Source of the DNA: Ecdyonurus torrentis
Lineage: Eukaryota; Arthropoda; Insecta; Ephemeroptera; Heptageniidae
Length of the DNA stretch: 64,000 nucleotides
Assembly: GCA_949318235.1 (NCBI GenBank)
Contig: OX439132.1
Coordinates: 23,191,042 to 23,255,041, forward strand
Direction of reading: 5' to 3'
Below the pieces are notes generated by a model. It saw nothing but the letters and a program-made list of their open reading frames with translations. It was not told the origin of the DNA and ran no database searches. A program made the translations under genes and the position numbers. Shown here one piece after another: positions 12,375 to 25,006 of the stretch (positions within the stretch are counted from its first letter, which is position 1; each line of letters starts with the position of its first letter).

Positions 12375-12924
12375 GAATATATTATTTGCAAAAACAATAA
12401 ATATGAATAAACTATTGTTGTTATAAGCCTGGAGTATTATTTACAAAACTACCTTTTACATTGTGTGCAGTTCTACAATTTTTGACCATATGAACTTTAA
12501 ATTCAACTATTCAACCTTTCTTATTTCATTTGCATTATGTCATAAAGCCACAAAAATTTAACCAATCAAATTTTGTTCCGTGAAAGCAAAATTATCCACA
12601 TTGTGGTGTTTGATTGACAACATCGCTTTTGATTGTGTGTGAAATTCTTTTCTGTTACTTTGTCTATTGTCCTTGTTTGGTAACCCTTTGTTTTCAATTA
12701 TCTATCCTTCCTATTTGGCTTAAAAACCTTTTTGCACACAATCTCTATAATCATAAAACCATTTTAAAAAGTGACCCGGTGGCGGTAGACATGTACCACC
12801 ATCATTTTGAATAATGTACTCATGGCATGCGGTTTTGCTTATCATAACATGTCAAGTGCTGTTACTGATTCCCAAATCCTTCCACTGGTTTAATGTCTTA
12901 CTTTTTCCCCCTGACTTTATCATA

Positions 12925-13077
12925 CAGTATTCTACTCAATTGGGGTGAAATTGAAAGCACGAGGTTAAAACGGAAAGCCAATCATAGACCCGCTTTCAAA
13001 GTACTCTGTGTCTAGCGAGATAGGGAAAAGTGAAAGCTTGCATACGATTGGAGTTTTAATTTCACCCCGGTTGACTG
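12925..13077. mobile_element. Short foldback element with TA flanks
   Basis: The inverted right end reads CAGTCAACCGGGGTGAAATT. The left end has the same CAGT start and CAATTGGGGTGAAATT, separated by about 8 extra bases. TA lies on both sides (12923-12924 and 13078-13079). It is 153 bp, non-coding and mariner-like in geometry. Confidence 0.55.
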
Positions 13078-13559
13078 TATTGTACTTAGTAAAAAAAATA
13101 AAAAATAAAAAAATAATAATAACAATAAAAAAAGTGAGTTTACTAATTAGTGGGTAAATTAATCATGATATTGACCTGCCTTACCAAACTCAAGACGTTA
13201 TGCTCATGGCTTCATTATCAAAAGATTTAGCTAACCTAATCAAGCTTAATTTAGCAAACCTGGACCCTCAATATATATTGGCATTCAAGTCAAATGAAAA
13301 CCTGATTACATAAACTATAGAAAAACATTGGCATGTATTGCTTTAACACATGGTTCCAGCTTCATTCTTTCACATGCGCGAGAGTACTACATAAGTTCAA
13401 AGGTTGGAAATCAATGCACTTACTTTGAGTCTTCAAACCAGCAGCCACAGATCTAAGTTTTCATTGTAATCATGCTTAGATAGGTGTAGTACATGGAGAC
13501 AGCACTTCCTACTTCCATCATTTTTTGTAATCATGAGGCTTATATACAGAATGTGGATA

Positions 13560-16500
13560 CTAAGAATTGGTGTTATGACGCTTCATATGTTTATTAAGCG
13601 AACTATTAGCTGTAAAGCACTGTCCACAAACACTACACTTGTATGGTTTCTCACCGGAATGGGTTCTTATATGAGCTTGCAATCCTGAACTCAAAGCCTT
13701 ACCACAAATTGGACAAGTATAAGGCTTATATCCTTCATGTAATTTACGATGATGATGTAAGTTACTTCTATCAGGAAAAGCTTTGTTACAAATATCACAA
13801 GTAAATGGTTTAGAACCATTATGTCTATTAACATGAGCAGCTAAATAACTACGTCGCATAAAACCTTTATTGCAAATTGAACATTTAAATGGACGTTCTT
13901 TAGTATGTAATTTTGAATGATGATTATAATTTCCTGAATTTGCAAATCTTTTACCACATATTTCACATACAAATGGTTTTTCACCAGAGTGAGCTCTTTT
14001 ATGAACAGTTAAATCAGATTGTTTTATAAATCCTTTATGACAAATATCACATTTATATGGAAATTGTCCTTGATGGGTAGCTTTATGTACAGCTAACTTG
14101 CTTTCTAATGCAAATCCTTTACCACACATATTACAATGTAATGGAAATTCACCAGAACAAACAGGTTTATGAGCAGAAAGATTTGAACGATTACTAAATT
14201 GCTTGCCACATACTTCACAAATTACGTATGATATTTGGTTTGTCATTTTACGAACATGTCGTCTCATATGACTTGTAAGTGATTTACGAGAGCTAAAATT
14301 TCTACCACAAAGTTCACACTGCAAACGAGGCTCCAAGATTTTATCTTTGTTAACTGACTGTAAGTTTGACTCAGGATTTGTAGCAACAATATTATTACAC
14401 TTTTGTTCAATTTCTGAAACAATTTGTAGAGTTTCTTTTGTGGTGTCACTGGTCTTTTGAACTAAAAGTATATCAGTAGTTTCCTGGAACAGAGATTTTC
14501 ATATTTTACATTATTTTTCTGTAAAGAGATAAGTGTTGTTAGATTGGTGTTACTTGAAATGAGAAATATAATTACTGTACTGAATTACTTTACAAATTTA
14601 AAATTGTGTTGCATTTGAAATGGATTGATATATTATACCTTTTCTTCATCCTCAGTGAAATTATATACAACAGTAATATTAAGAATGCAATTAACTCTGT
14701 GACTTTACCAAATTAATAAGAGATTAATTTCTAAATAATGCTAGGTACTAGGTACTACTGTACTTAAGTACAGTACACATGAAATTCCAAAATATTCTAG
14801 TCCCATAAGAAAGTCCCCCCCCCCTTCATTTTCAAGAGGTCACAATTGCCATAAAAGGTGCATTCACATAATCTTAAATTTGATATAACTTTGCGCAGCA
14901 AATGTATAATACAGTAGCACTGTTTTAAATGGGAAAAATTATTTTGCTGCTCAAAGTTATAACAAATTTAAGAATATGTGAATGCAACTTAAAATGAATA
15001 TTATTTTAGCAAGGTTTTCAACAATCTAAAAATAATTTAGTCAAAGTACTTGGTAACTTCTAGGGACTTTAGGTACTACCTTGTCAGAGATGATAGGTTG
15101 CTCAACAGGCTGGTGTAGCCTGACAAGAAATCTCTGTGTTGCATCAGCTAGTTGTGCTTGAAGTTGATCCACAGTATGCAGCAGTTGTAGACACTTGGAG
15201 CACAGAGTCTTTCCTGGCACAAGACGTGAGCCGAGTTGTGCACCCAACAGCTCTGTCAGCTTGGCCCATACTGGAACATGAGTGGACAAAGTAACTGGGT
15301 GGTCCACTCGTAGCTCCACTGCAGCCCAACCACATTGACCAGCACAAACTACACATGCCTGCTTCACCTAGAACAGGAACATGAAGACATGTGATAAGTG
15401 GTACATCAGAAACACATAGTAAAGTAGCTTTAATTTATTTTCATGAACTATAATATTTGAAACTTGAAACTGTATAATATGATCTATACAAAAAATATAC
15501 GTAATGTATTTGCACTGAAGGATTGCAGGGTATTAAATTTGATTGGATTATTATTGTATGTTATACGACCACAGTAACTGAATTTAAAACACACAGTCTC
15601 ACACAATTAAATTTTAAATTATAAAAAAGTCAAAGAAAAAATTCCTGTGTATACAGGAAAACACGAGCTAAGCTCTCTGAAGCTATGATTATATAAGGAC
15701 CAAATGAAAAGAATATGTATGTAATTTATATGTGTTTTCAATAAATAAAAATACAGGAAATATACCTGCTACATTAATATGTACAGCATACATATTTAAA
15801 ATAGGGACTAAATATTAAATATTGAAATGTGTTTGTGTAACAAAAGAAAATAATACATAACAAATAAGTATCTGAAATACAAATAAATATTAAATAAATA
15901 AATATATAGGCCTATAAATTACAGAGAACTGTATTGAAATAGTAATAATAATAATTATGATTTCACAATCTTAATCTTATTTCAATTTACACATAACTAA
16001 TACTTACAGTGATAAGCTGGTCATCTCCCGTTTCCTCGACAATGATTTCATGTTCATCAGAACCTAGGTCCGAGTCCTGATCCTCAGCAGAAGGTTCAAG
16101 TAGACAGGAAGGAGGCTGCTGAGGAGGTACAGGAGGAAATGGCAATCCTAGGCACGTTTCACCAGGTAAATCTTCTACAACACCACTAAATGGGCTTGCT
16201 TTGTGGTCCACAAAACTGTCCGAGCCAACATGAAAGCTGAAAGGGGCAGGTGAATACATGCCATCTTCTGGTCCCATCATGAAACCAAGACTCGGCTCAA
16301 AACTTGGTAGCTGCTTTTGATTGGTGTTAATTGAACTGCCAGAGCTGTGAAATAAAACTATTTAATGCAATAAAAGAAGGGGGGGGGGGGGTACACAAAT
16401 CAATGAATCTTGCATACATTAAATTAAAAAAGGTAAAATCAATATTTAAACATAGGTGTACCTAACACTTCCTCTAGATGTTGATGCCTGTTGTTGACTT

Positions 16501-17059
16501 GGTCGAGACAAGAAACAAGAATCCAGACCAGAATCACTGTAAAGATCAGATGAATAATTTTGACTATAAAGACAACTTGAAGATGCAGGTAATGGTACTT
16601 TTGTGCTTCGATTCTCTTTGCAGGAAGGCAATCTCTCTGTCTCTCTTGATCCCAAGCTTGGTTGTCGAGATAGTGATGCCCATGGTTCTGGCCCTTGCCC
16701 ATAACTATCATAACCTAAACTATTGGTATTGTAATATGGACTGAATACTGAAGGCTGAGTACGATAAAAAGAGCCTGCTCCTGGTGATAATGTTGGAGGG
16801 CCGGTAGTTTGTTGCAAACTGTACATTGGAGAATAATATGAACATTCTTGTCCTTGAGGAGAAGTATGGTGGTGTGCTGTCGGAGGATACAATGGGGGAT
16901 CCAATGAACGGCTATAGTTGCTTGTTTGTGAGAAGTTTGGCGCTGGACAAGTTGACCTATGGCTTGATACATGTTCCAACTGGAATACAAATAAAAATGA
17001 TTTTATTTTTTATAAAACGCATTATATTTATTTACTTATAATATTACACTATACATACA

Positions 17060-17090
<31 letters not shown>

Positions 17091-17399
17091 TATTACATAT
17101 ATGTACCGGTACATACATACACATACTACATATGTGTACATACACCCAAATGACATGCATTTGATATTTCATTCGTTTATATAGTATCATACTTCAATCG
17201 ATTATATATGTATAATAATTTTAATTTATTGGTATTTAAATGCATATATACATACCTCATTTACAGCAAACCCGCAACCAACGCAGTGATAATGTGATGT
17301 GGTAGATGCACAATTTCCATAGCCGCAAATATTATCATTAAAATATCTAAAACCTTGAGGAAAATAATTTGTTTCATTTACTGTAGTTGCTTGCTTCAT
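13560..17399 (-). CDS. C2H2 zinc finger protein with internal ZAD-like module (5 exons, 736 aa)
   Basis: Exons in order: 17256-17399, 16462-16979, 16008-16344, 15080-15367, 13560-14483; phases close at 737 codons. Residues 1-60 contain HYHCVGCGFAVNE followed by a further His/Cys cluster. Residues about 60-330 are Ser/Pro/Tyr-rich and then acidic, typical of disordered regulatory regions. Residues 338-392 give C-x2-C ... C-x2-C (CVVC ... CSKC) spaced like a ZAD, the arthropod zinc-finger-associated dimerisation domain. Residues about 445-735 hold nine fingers. Finger 2 ends in Cys rather than His (C2HC), and finger 8 is two residues short between its Cys and His pairs. TGEKP-like linkers (SGEKPF, SGEKPY) imply DNA binding. 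It is probably a nuclear transcription factor. The donor of exon 4 could instead be 15 bases further on. No orthologue name recognised. It is head-to-head with PLPP6. Confidence 0.8.
14855..14990. mobile_element. Foldback element in zinc finger gene intron 4
   Basis: The left arm AAGGTGCATTCACATAATCT and the inverted right arm AAGTTGCATTCACATATTCT continue in parallel through TAAATTTGATATAACTTTG and GCAGCAAA. Arms are about 50 bp, the whole is 136 bp, and it is non-coding. Confidence 0.65.
17051..17090. repeat. (ACAT)n microsatellite in zinc finger gene intron 1
   Basis: About ten ACAT units in tandem, followed by degenerate ACATAC/ATAT sequence to about 17150. Confidence 0.9.
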
Positions 17400-18131
17400 T
17401 TTGTGGATAAATTTATAGCAAACAAGCCAACAGTTAGCAAATTGCAGTCAAAACCTTCAATGTTAACTCCAGTCTATTTGTTTCTTCTCGTTTCTTCGTT
17501 TGACAAGCGTAGTTTTCAAATTTCAGCGGGATTTTAACCAGCTGATCAATAAAATGCGCAAATTGTTCTTCATTTGTTATAGCGCTTTTTTTAAATAGCT
17601 GGTGATAAATAAAAATTAACCTTAAAATTTACTATTTTTTTAAATTTTAATAATTTATTGAAAGAAATTATTAGTTTATGAATATAGAACTCATACTGAG
17701 ACTATTCCAGTTTTTAAAACATTTGTGACTCATGCACACAATTTTCAGTTTACATTTACACGGATTTACACAACACGGACCGCCACGGACTTTGCATTTG
17801 TAAACATTTCGACACGTCATATAGTGCATGGTGGGAGAAGCAGGGAGAAGATTCCGAAGATTCGAGTCAGAGAGCAGTCAGAAAGACAGAGGAGACACAG
17901 ACGACGAGAAGGAGAAATTGTGTGTTCCGGTCTTAGTTGCTCAGTTAAGTGAGGTGTTACATAGGACCAGTTGATGCAAGATTTACGTTCGTGATAGTAT
18001 AGCATAGCGGTGAAGTCGGTATAAAAAAAAACAGATAAAAAATAAGCTGTATAAATTCTCATCTATTTGCGGCAAGCATACTGCTGCGTCAGCTTCTTTC
18101 GTCATCTCCAAGAAATTAGAAGCTTGATATT
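17400..18131. promoter_or_regulatory. Head-to-head promoter interval, zinc finger gene / PLPP6
   Basis: The divergent start codons are 732 bp apart. The sequence from about 17750 to 18000 is G/C-richer (CGGACCGCCACGGAC, GAGAGCAGTCAGAAAGACAG) and probably holds the PLPP6 first exon. No clear TATA box is visible. Assignment rests on geometry and composition. Confidence 0.45.
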
Positions 18132-18838
18132 ATGGTATGTAAATAGCCAATATATTATAAGGATAATGTTAAATATGAATATATATATATATATATACAT
18201 ACTTCTTCATATATAAATACCAATGAGTGGCTCTTACTTGAATCTATATTTTTTATAGGGTAAGAAACGAGAGGTGACTCCATTCGTGACCAGAATTCTC
18301 GAAGCAGATGTGACGTTTACCAACAGATTTTGTAGCTGGGCCAACAACTTTACAGTCTTCAAGTCAATTCGCAATCATGCTAAAATGCTTGAGGTATGAA
18401 TGTATGGTAATTGTACTAGTTATCGGCATGCTTGCAGCAATTATCGGCAGGTGTTAGTCAGCTTTTTTATAATACGTTCCACACTTGAAAGTTTATTTAC
18501 ACAGAAATGACTATACTTAAGAAACTCTTTTGTGCTAAAATTTCAAAGCCCTCTAAAATAAGTGGAAGGTATTTAAAAAAATACAGTTGCCGATAACTGT
18601 GGCCTGCCGATAGTGCATGTGCATATGCATAATGTAAAGCTGTGAAGCTCCAGAAATACCTTTATCACAAATAGAAAATAAAGGTATAAGGTATATATAA
18701 CCTCTTTTAATCCATGCTCTAGCTGTCCATAATATATAGTATTATGATATGATGTCATGCTGATAACTGCCGTAAGTTATCAGTTTGAAAAATGAAACCC
18801 TATATAACCTATAAAGTAAGCACATACGCACCCACACA

Positions 18839-18873
<35 letters not shown>

Positions 18874-21116
18874 ACACATTATAATATAATGGCTATAACC
18901 CATATGGAACAATTAGGCATCCTAAAGAATATTCTAAAAAGGGTAGTCAACAATGGCTTTTTTAGTAGTGATCATCGTGGTATTAAACGTCTCAAAAATG
19001 CGATCTCAAAATTTTAATTATTAATGTGCTAAAAGCAAAAGCCGTTACTGCAGTGACCTGCGTACGTCACAGTTAAAACTTACTCTCATGCTTGCTTGGT
19101 TTGAGTGAGAGTTACTCTTATTTTTATCAATCCATTATGATTATCTATCTGTATTGACAAGTAAAGGAACAACGGTTTTGAGGCCGACTACAAGCAATTT
19201 TGGTCATATCCACTTCCGTTTCTCCTTACTACTCATGCGCAGAACGTCGAAATGGAAGCGGATGTGAGCAAAATCGCTTATAGTCGGCCTCAAAACAGTC
19301 ATTCCGTTATATTATAGTCAATAGTATAAAAACACATTTTATATACCTATATATTACATCAAGTATCCAGAGCAAAAGTGAGCACTTGCGCCAAGCTAGC
19401 TAGAAAACAGGTTTTAGATGTGATGTAGGTTAGGGGGTTGCTGTAATGGCTTTTGCTTCCAGCGCATTAATTAAAATTTGGAGATCGCCTTTTCGGGAGG
19501 TTATATAATAATAACACCATCACTATTAAAAAAAGCCATCATTGACTACCCCTTTAAGAAATCATAGGTCTTTAAGATTGACTACAGTAGCTATTATTAT
19601 TTTTTTTTCAATCAATAAAATATTATTTTATTTATTAAACACCTAGGTGTACTTATACATATATAGGTCTACATTTTTGCATATTGACTTAATGATAGGG
19701 TCCGAGATGGACAATGAAGTAAGTGGTACCTAGTACATAGGCCACTACATAACACACATACACATTTATCATTACACTCGTGATATTCTTTAATCTGACA
19801 GATTACATGGTGGAAACCATGCACCGCATAACGGGTAATAACATGCCTGTCTGTACAGTTTGGGCCTTTCCACCCATTAATATTAAATGCAGGGGTATTA
19901 TAGAAGGCCAGGCTGATATCTTCAGTTTTACTTAATCTATCCTTAACAAATTTAATGTAATTATCTGTTTTTAACAATTTAAATTTCACTTGTAGTTCCG
20001 TTACAAATAACTCCTCCCCTGCTAGCTCATAAACCAGCCTTGACGACGTAAATTTTGACTATTATTATTGTTATTATTGTATTATTATTTTAGGATGCCT
20101 TGGCTAAACACATATATTTACTCCACCCCCCCCCCCCCCCAATAATACTGACCTCAACGTTAATTTTATATGTGCATATTATATAAATGTGTCATTCCAT
20201 ATAAAAACGAGTTAAATCCACTTGTTATCAATATCATAATCATCATTCAAGTAAATAAGGTGTATGCAAATCTTTTGAACGTAGAGTATGTAGAACAATA
20301 CATTTATACAATTGAGATTGTAGTAGAAATGCTATTCTATTAGCTATTCAACTTTGAATCCCTTGTTATATGGGAAATAATTAGTCCTATATTCAAACTG
20401 AAAAGTGTTTTAAAACTCAAATAATAATTCGGGGGGGGGGGGGGGGGGGGGGGGATGAAAAACATCATCAGCATTATAATGTGCTTATTATTATTTATTT
20501 TTGTCTCCTTTTTTAGGTTTCTTGTCACGGCGTGCCTTGGCTGTGTGCAGTTTTGGGGTTCTTCTACTTCACCTCAAGCCATCATTTGCAGCACATGGAA
20601 ATCAATCTATTATTTGGTAACTAATAACATTATTCTGCTTTTTGCATTTACATAAATATTGTCAATACTGAAGATCAGAAAACATTAAAATTTTTTTTCT
20701 CTAAAAAATTTCTAGGTTTAATACTTGACGTGATGTTTGTATCATTCATCAAAGCAGCCACTCGACGCAAACGCCCAGTTGACAACAAGAAAGATGCATT
20801 CATGATGGTGGGAGCAGATAAATTTTCATTTCCATCTGGCCATGCTTCTCGAGCAGTATTTGTAGCATATTTCTTCATACGTTTGTGGCCTGTCTCAATT
20901 TTCATTGTACCGCCTTTGTGTGCATGGTCTGTTGCTGTTGCTATTTCAAGAATTGTTATGAGAAGACACCATGTTCTAGATGTTCTTGCTGGCATGTGTT
21001 TGGGTTTAATTACGGGTATGCTTAATGGCATGCTCTGGATTCCCGAGGATTTGTCTCGTTACATTGTATCCTACCTCTCTGACGAAGCCCTAGAAGGTCC
21101 TGCGTATGATGTGTAA
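18132..21116 (+). CDS. PLPP6: Phospholipid phosphatase 6-like (PAP2 superfamily, 4 coding exons, 212 aa)
   Basis: Coding exons: 18132-18134 (only the ATG), 18259-18393, 20517-20616, 20716-21116; phases close at 213 codons. All three PAP2 phosphatase signatures are present: K92-x6-R99-P100, PSGH at 119-122 (catalytic His122), and S157-R158-x5-H164-x3-D168. Several hydrophobic stretches (about 60-75, 81-92, 125-155 and 168-190) fit the multi-pass integral membrane fold. PLPP6 in vertebrates dephosphorylates presqualene and other polyisoprenyl diphosphates and lysolipid phosphates in the ER. The protein lacks the long disordered N-terminal region of the human enzyme and starts MGKKREVTPF. The start codon is separated from the rest of the frame by an intron. 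Intron 2 (2.1 kb) holds several foldback elements and a poly-G run. Confidence 0.88.
18417..18783. repeat. Cluster of inverted TTATCGGCA motifs in PLPP6 intron 2
   Basis: AGTTATCGGCA (18418) and TTATCGGCAGG (18441) on the plus strand are mirrored by TGCCGATAACTG (18588) and CCTGCCGATAG (18603), and by a small palindrome TGATAACT-GCCGT-AAGTTATCA at 18761-18782. This resembles the subterminal repeats of a degenerate DNA transposon. It is non-coding. Confidence 0.45.
18935..19557. mobile_element. Large foldback element in PLPP6 intron 2
   Basis: The left end AAAAAGGGTAGTCAACAATGG and the inverted right end TTAAAGGGGTAGTCAATGATG continue for about 130 bp on each side (GCGATCTC, AAATTTTAATT, GCAAAAGCC). 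The right end abuts TTAA. The centre carries a separate hairpin at 19163-19310. There is no coding capacity. Confidence 0.7.
19163..19310. mobile_element. Hairpin element nested inside the 18935-19557 foldback
   Basis: The left arm has GTTTTGAGGCCGACTACAAG and the inverted right arm GTTTTGAGGCCGACTATAAG. Both are followed by CAATTTTGG/CGATTTTGC, TCAYATCC and CTTCCRTTTC matches. It sits in the loop of the larger element, so it probably inserted later. Confidence 0.65.
20430..20454 (+). repeat. Long poly-G tract just upstream of PLPP6 exon 3
   Basis: About two dozen consecutive G lie 60 bp before the acceptor of exon 3, one of the longest G runs in the window. Confidence 0.95.
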
Positions 21117-24100
21117 TTATTTGTGTAGTTTGTGTATTTATTCCTGAGGAACATTTTTCTGATTATAAACATGACAGGACTGCCATATAGATAAAACAAC
21201 AAACAATGCAATAGGGGGTAAATTATTATGATATCGTGCTACATAATTTACGAATGTTCCCTTTATTTGTTACTAGTATTAGTATCAGCCCATTAATAAC
21301 GTTTACCTCTATAATGTAGTGCCGGCATTATGCCTGTATTCTCTGCATACATGTGGGCTATGGACTATGTTCTTTGTAGTTTAACTTCATTGTTGTTCCC
21401 TTTTCCTATATTTATCTTTTTGTTGCTCATGGATGTTTGCATTTTTTTTTGTAAATATTTGCCATGAAATTATTTTGTATTTATCAATGGCCATGACTTT
21501 AAGTTAATTGAAGATGATATGAATAAATTGTTTTTTCTTATAGAAGTATTTTAATTTCACATTAAATCTTACCTCGCTTAAAAAAAAGAAAAAAGAAAAA
21601 AAAAAGTGTTTGATCATACAAAGAAAAAAAAAAAAAAAAAAAAAAAAGGAGTTTGTCAGCATCTTTACATTAAAGGAACTCATAATTGTTTTATAATAGC
21701 ATAGTTTATATTGAAATTCTTATTTTATGACTCATGCATCACAGAAATCCTAATAATTTATGTAATAAATATTGAGCCGAATATTGACAGTAAAAAGATT
21801 TGATAAAGAAACACATCAGTAGATTTTTTTTTTTGCTAATCATATCTGAAGTGTTTTTCTATCAAGTATTTTTAATAAATTTAGATTATTATGTTATTTA
21901 CACAATCTAGGATAAAAATTAAAAGCAAAAGTATTTTGCAAATAATAAATTTATTTGGGTGCAATTACAGGTAACAAAAATAGAAGAAATAAGGTAGTAA
22001 TATTAAAAAAATAATTAAAACAGATGAAATGTTTTGACAACAGCTTTGACACCAGTTTATAGATTCTCAATTATTTTGTTAGAAATTGTGTGCTCAACAT
22101 TAAATTTACAAATAAAAAAAATTAATATAAATAGTGCTGCCCAGCTTTCAAAAATACAGCTACCGTTTTTGAAATTAATAGTTATAATCTTAACTTAAAT
22201 TGCATTTTGAAAGCAGTGCATGAAGCTCAAAAATGTTATGTACCATTGCACAAAATAATACAGTCTGATCACGCAAGTTTCAATTTTAATTATCCATAGC
22301 TGAAGTAGCAGCATATTAATATTTTTAGAGAGCATTATTATTTTATAATTATTACATGTTAATTTTTTCATGTAGAAAAAAATATTTGAGTTTTATATGA
22401 AGGATAAAATATATTTCTTTGTGACAAAGAAATTCTAGTGTGCATACAAGAAGATTATTTCATATTATTATTGTTGTAAGTAGCATTTAGACACCAAATA
22501 TTACGATTGAAATATTTAAATTACTTTTTTTTTTTTTTTAATCACAGAAACAAAACGTTTCAATGAATACATTAGGTATATTTTGGGAACATAAATTATC
22601 AGTTATGGTAAATGTGAAATAACTCCATCTGCAGACACACTTTTATTTTTACATAGTATATTATATATTGATTTATGAAATTTATCCATTCTTGTTCTAA
22701 TAAAACAGAATATCACAAGCAACTGGTTCAAATGACCATGATAGGAGCTGCACAACTTGACAGTTCCAATTTTAATGCAAGAGTCGATCAAGCCTCTGAA
22801 GTTTAGAACTTTAGATGCCCGATTCTTTTTTTTTTTTTTTTTTCATGCTCAATTGGAATTTTAAACCAGGGTAATTGCATACCACAAAATCATGACATAC
22901 ATAAGTTACAGCATTTACCTATCTCACAATTTTATTCTTCAAAAAATTCCATGCAATAAAATTACAATCAACAAAAAAGAAAAGAAAAGAATAAATTATT
23001 ACATTGAATATATATATTTATTTTTTATTTTTGTGAGGGATATCCTCTATATTTTTGAAATCTTAAGACTTTTTTTGAAATGCCTTTTAGGCTATTACAT
23101 TTAAAAACTACAATTTATATCTATTTATAAAATTTTATTTTGCAGAACATTTTTCATTTTAAATAAATTACTTAAGACAGGAAAATCATATTTTTGATCA
23201 ACTAAACACACAGGTACAGATAAAAACTAACATGTGCAAATCCATACATTAATGGATTTTTAATATTATTTCTACACAATATTTTTCTAAGAGTATAGTT
23301 TGATATGCATTGTTAAGAAAATGCAAATCTATACAAAATCAGCTGCAATTTAAGTTAACTAACATAAAATTATGATTAAAAATCGATGTGGTAAGAAAAT
23401 TATATAACTTAAATAACCTTGGTTATGACAGTAAAATATCAATGTTTATTATTATAATTTATTTTTGAAGCAAGGGGTACCAAAATTAAATACAAAATGT
23501 ATTAAAGTATTTCATATTTTTAAATTCAGGATCAACTCGTGAAACATAGACCAAAATCCTAAATGGATATTAAAAGAATAATAACATTAAATACTACTGA
23601 ACTTTTATTGTTATAAAATAGAAGTATGGGTAGTCATACTTTAAATAAAATATGAAAGTCTAGGACAGTGGTATATTCTTATAACACTTGGGCTTTGCCC
23701 ATGCGATAGCATCCATAAAGTCAGCATGGTCCGAACTTTATAGCTGCACTAGGAATTGCACTAAGTACCTTTGTCCTAGGTTGAAATGGAAATTTGTTTG
23801 CTGAAATATCCAAAACCATTCTGAAAACATAACTTTATCTGTCATATCTTGAATATTGGTTGTTTACTGCCATAACGTTTACCTCACTTCAAATTAACAA
23901 TCACAATCTTATCACATTGTTACTTAAAAAGTTAATAAGATCATTTAGTTAGGTACTTTTTTTTCCCTCTGTACATCAATAAAAAGTTTTGAATTTTGAA
24001 TATCATTAATTGATTATTATCCGATGAAAAATTGGTCCACTTCTATCTGCATTTAGAATGCGAGGTGTAAAACAGACAGCGGGAGAAAAATGGAAATATA

Positions 24101-24645
24101 CATTTCATGAGACAGTGCATGAAGAAATAATGAAGATTTTTGTTTTCCCTACAAATATTTTACAGGCATAGACTCAAATGAAATATATAATGAAAAAGCA
24201 TAAATATAACTATGATGTACAGAGATCAAATAACTTATTAAAATAAATTAAAAATAAATTAGTAGGTATGATAAAAATACTTGTTTCTAATTAACCTCTT
24301 AGTTAAAGGAAATAATAATAATAAATTAATTTGTGTGATATTATTCTAATTAACCCCTTGAAGGAAATAATAACTTTTAATCAATTTTTGTGAAGTTAAT
24401 ATTTTTAGTATAATGTTAGACTCTATTAATTAAAAAGAGTAGAATAATATAACATAATACAGTCAATAAATACTAAGAATCTTCTTCTACATATATAATA
24501 TAGACATAGTTACCAGCACATTAATATAAAAAAAACTAAAAGGTTTGATCAGTACTGAGCAAAGTATGATTATACAAGCATTTTTAAGCAGCTTTCCATG
24601 AAGCTGTAATATTAGTATAATAGGTATTGCGTGCAGCTAACATGG
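21117..24645. other. Convergent intergenic interval, PLPP6 to ATAT1
   Basis: About 3.5 kb of very AT-rich sequence. The left part is PLPP6 3' UTR. The right part may be a long ATAT1 3' UTR. A-rich homopolymers lie near 21580-21650. No coding frame of conviction and no clear transposon ends were seen. Confidence 0.6.
21522..21527 (+). terminator. Polyadenylation signal for PLPP6
   Basis: AATAAA about 405 bp past the PLPP6 stop, followed by a T-rich stretch. Confidence 0.5.
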
Positions 24646-24963
24646 TTACCACAAGCGATGGTGTTGGAACTTGATGTCCTTGTGAGGGGCATCAATGCTT
24701 GCCTCCACCTCAGACGAGCAATTGGTGTGTGTGGGAGACTGCTCAGGAGTTACACGAACGTCAGCTTGGATTACAGCCTTTGGCCTGCAAGTACACTCAT
24801 TTTGTTAGTCTTAATACCAGTGTAACCATTTAAAGTTAACATATTTTATGAATTTTAAATAGTATCAGATTATAAGTTAAACTGCTAACAGAAACAAGTT
24901 ACAATAGCAAATTGTAGCTACTGGTTGGTATTAGTAATATAAATGGAGAAGGGGGGGGGGGGG

Positions 24964-25006
<43 letters not shown>

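Larger units (their letters stand above)
11948..13559. other. Convergent intergenic interval, MOSPD2 3' UTR to zinc finger gene 3' flank
   Basis: It contains the MOSPD2 3' UTR, a foldback element at 12925-13077 and unique AT-rich sequence. No gene is seen. Confidence 0.6.

Noticed and set aside
19669..19989. 106-codon minus-strand frame in PLPP6 intron 2
   Set aside because: No family resemblance, no terminal repeats around it, and it lies in an intron of another gene; could be an unknown repeat but there is no support.
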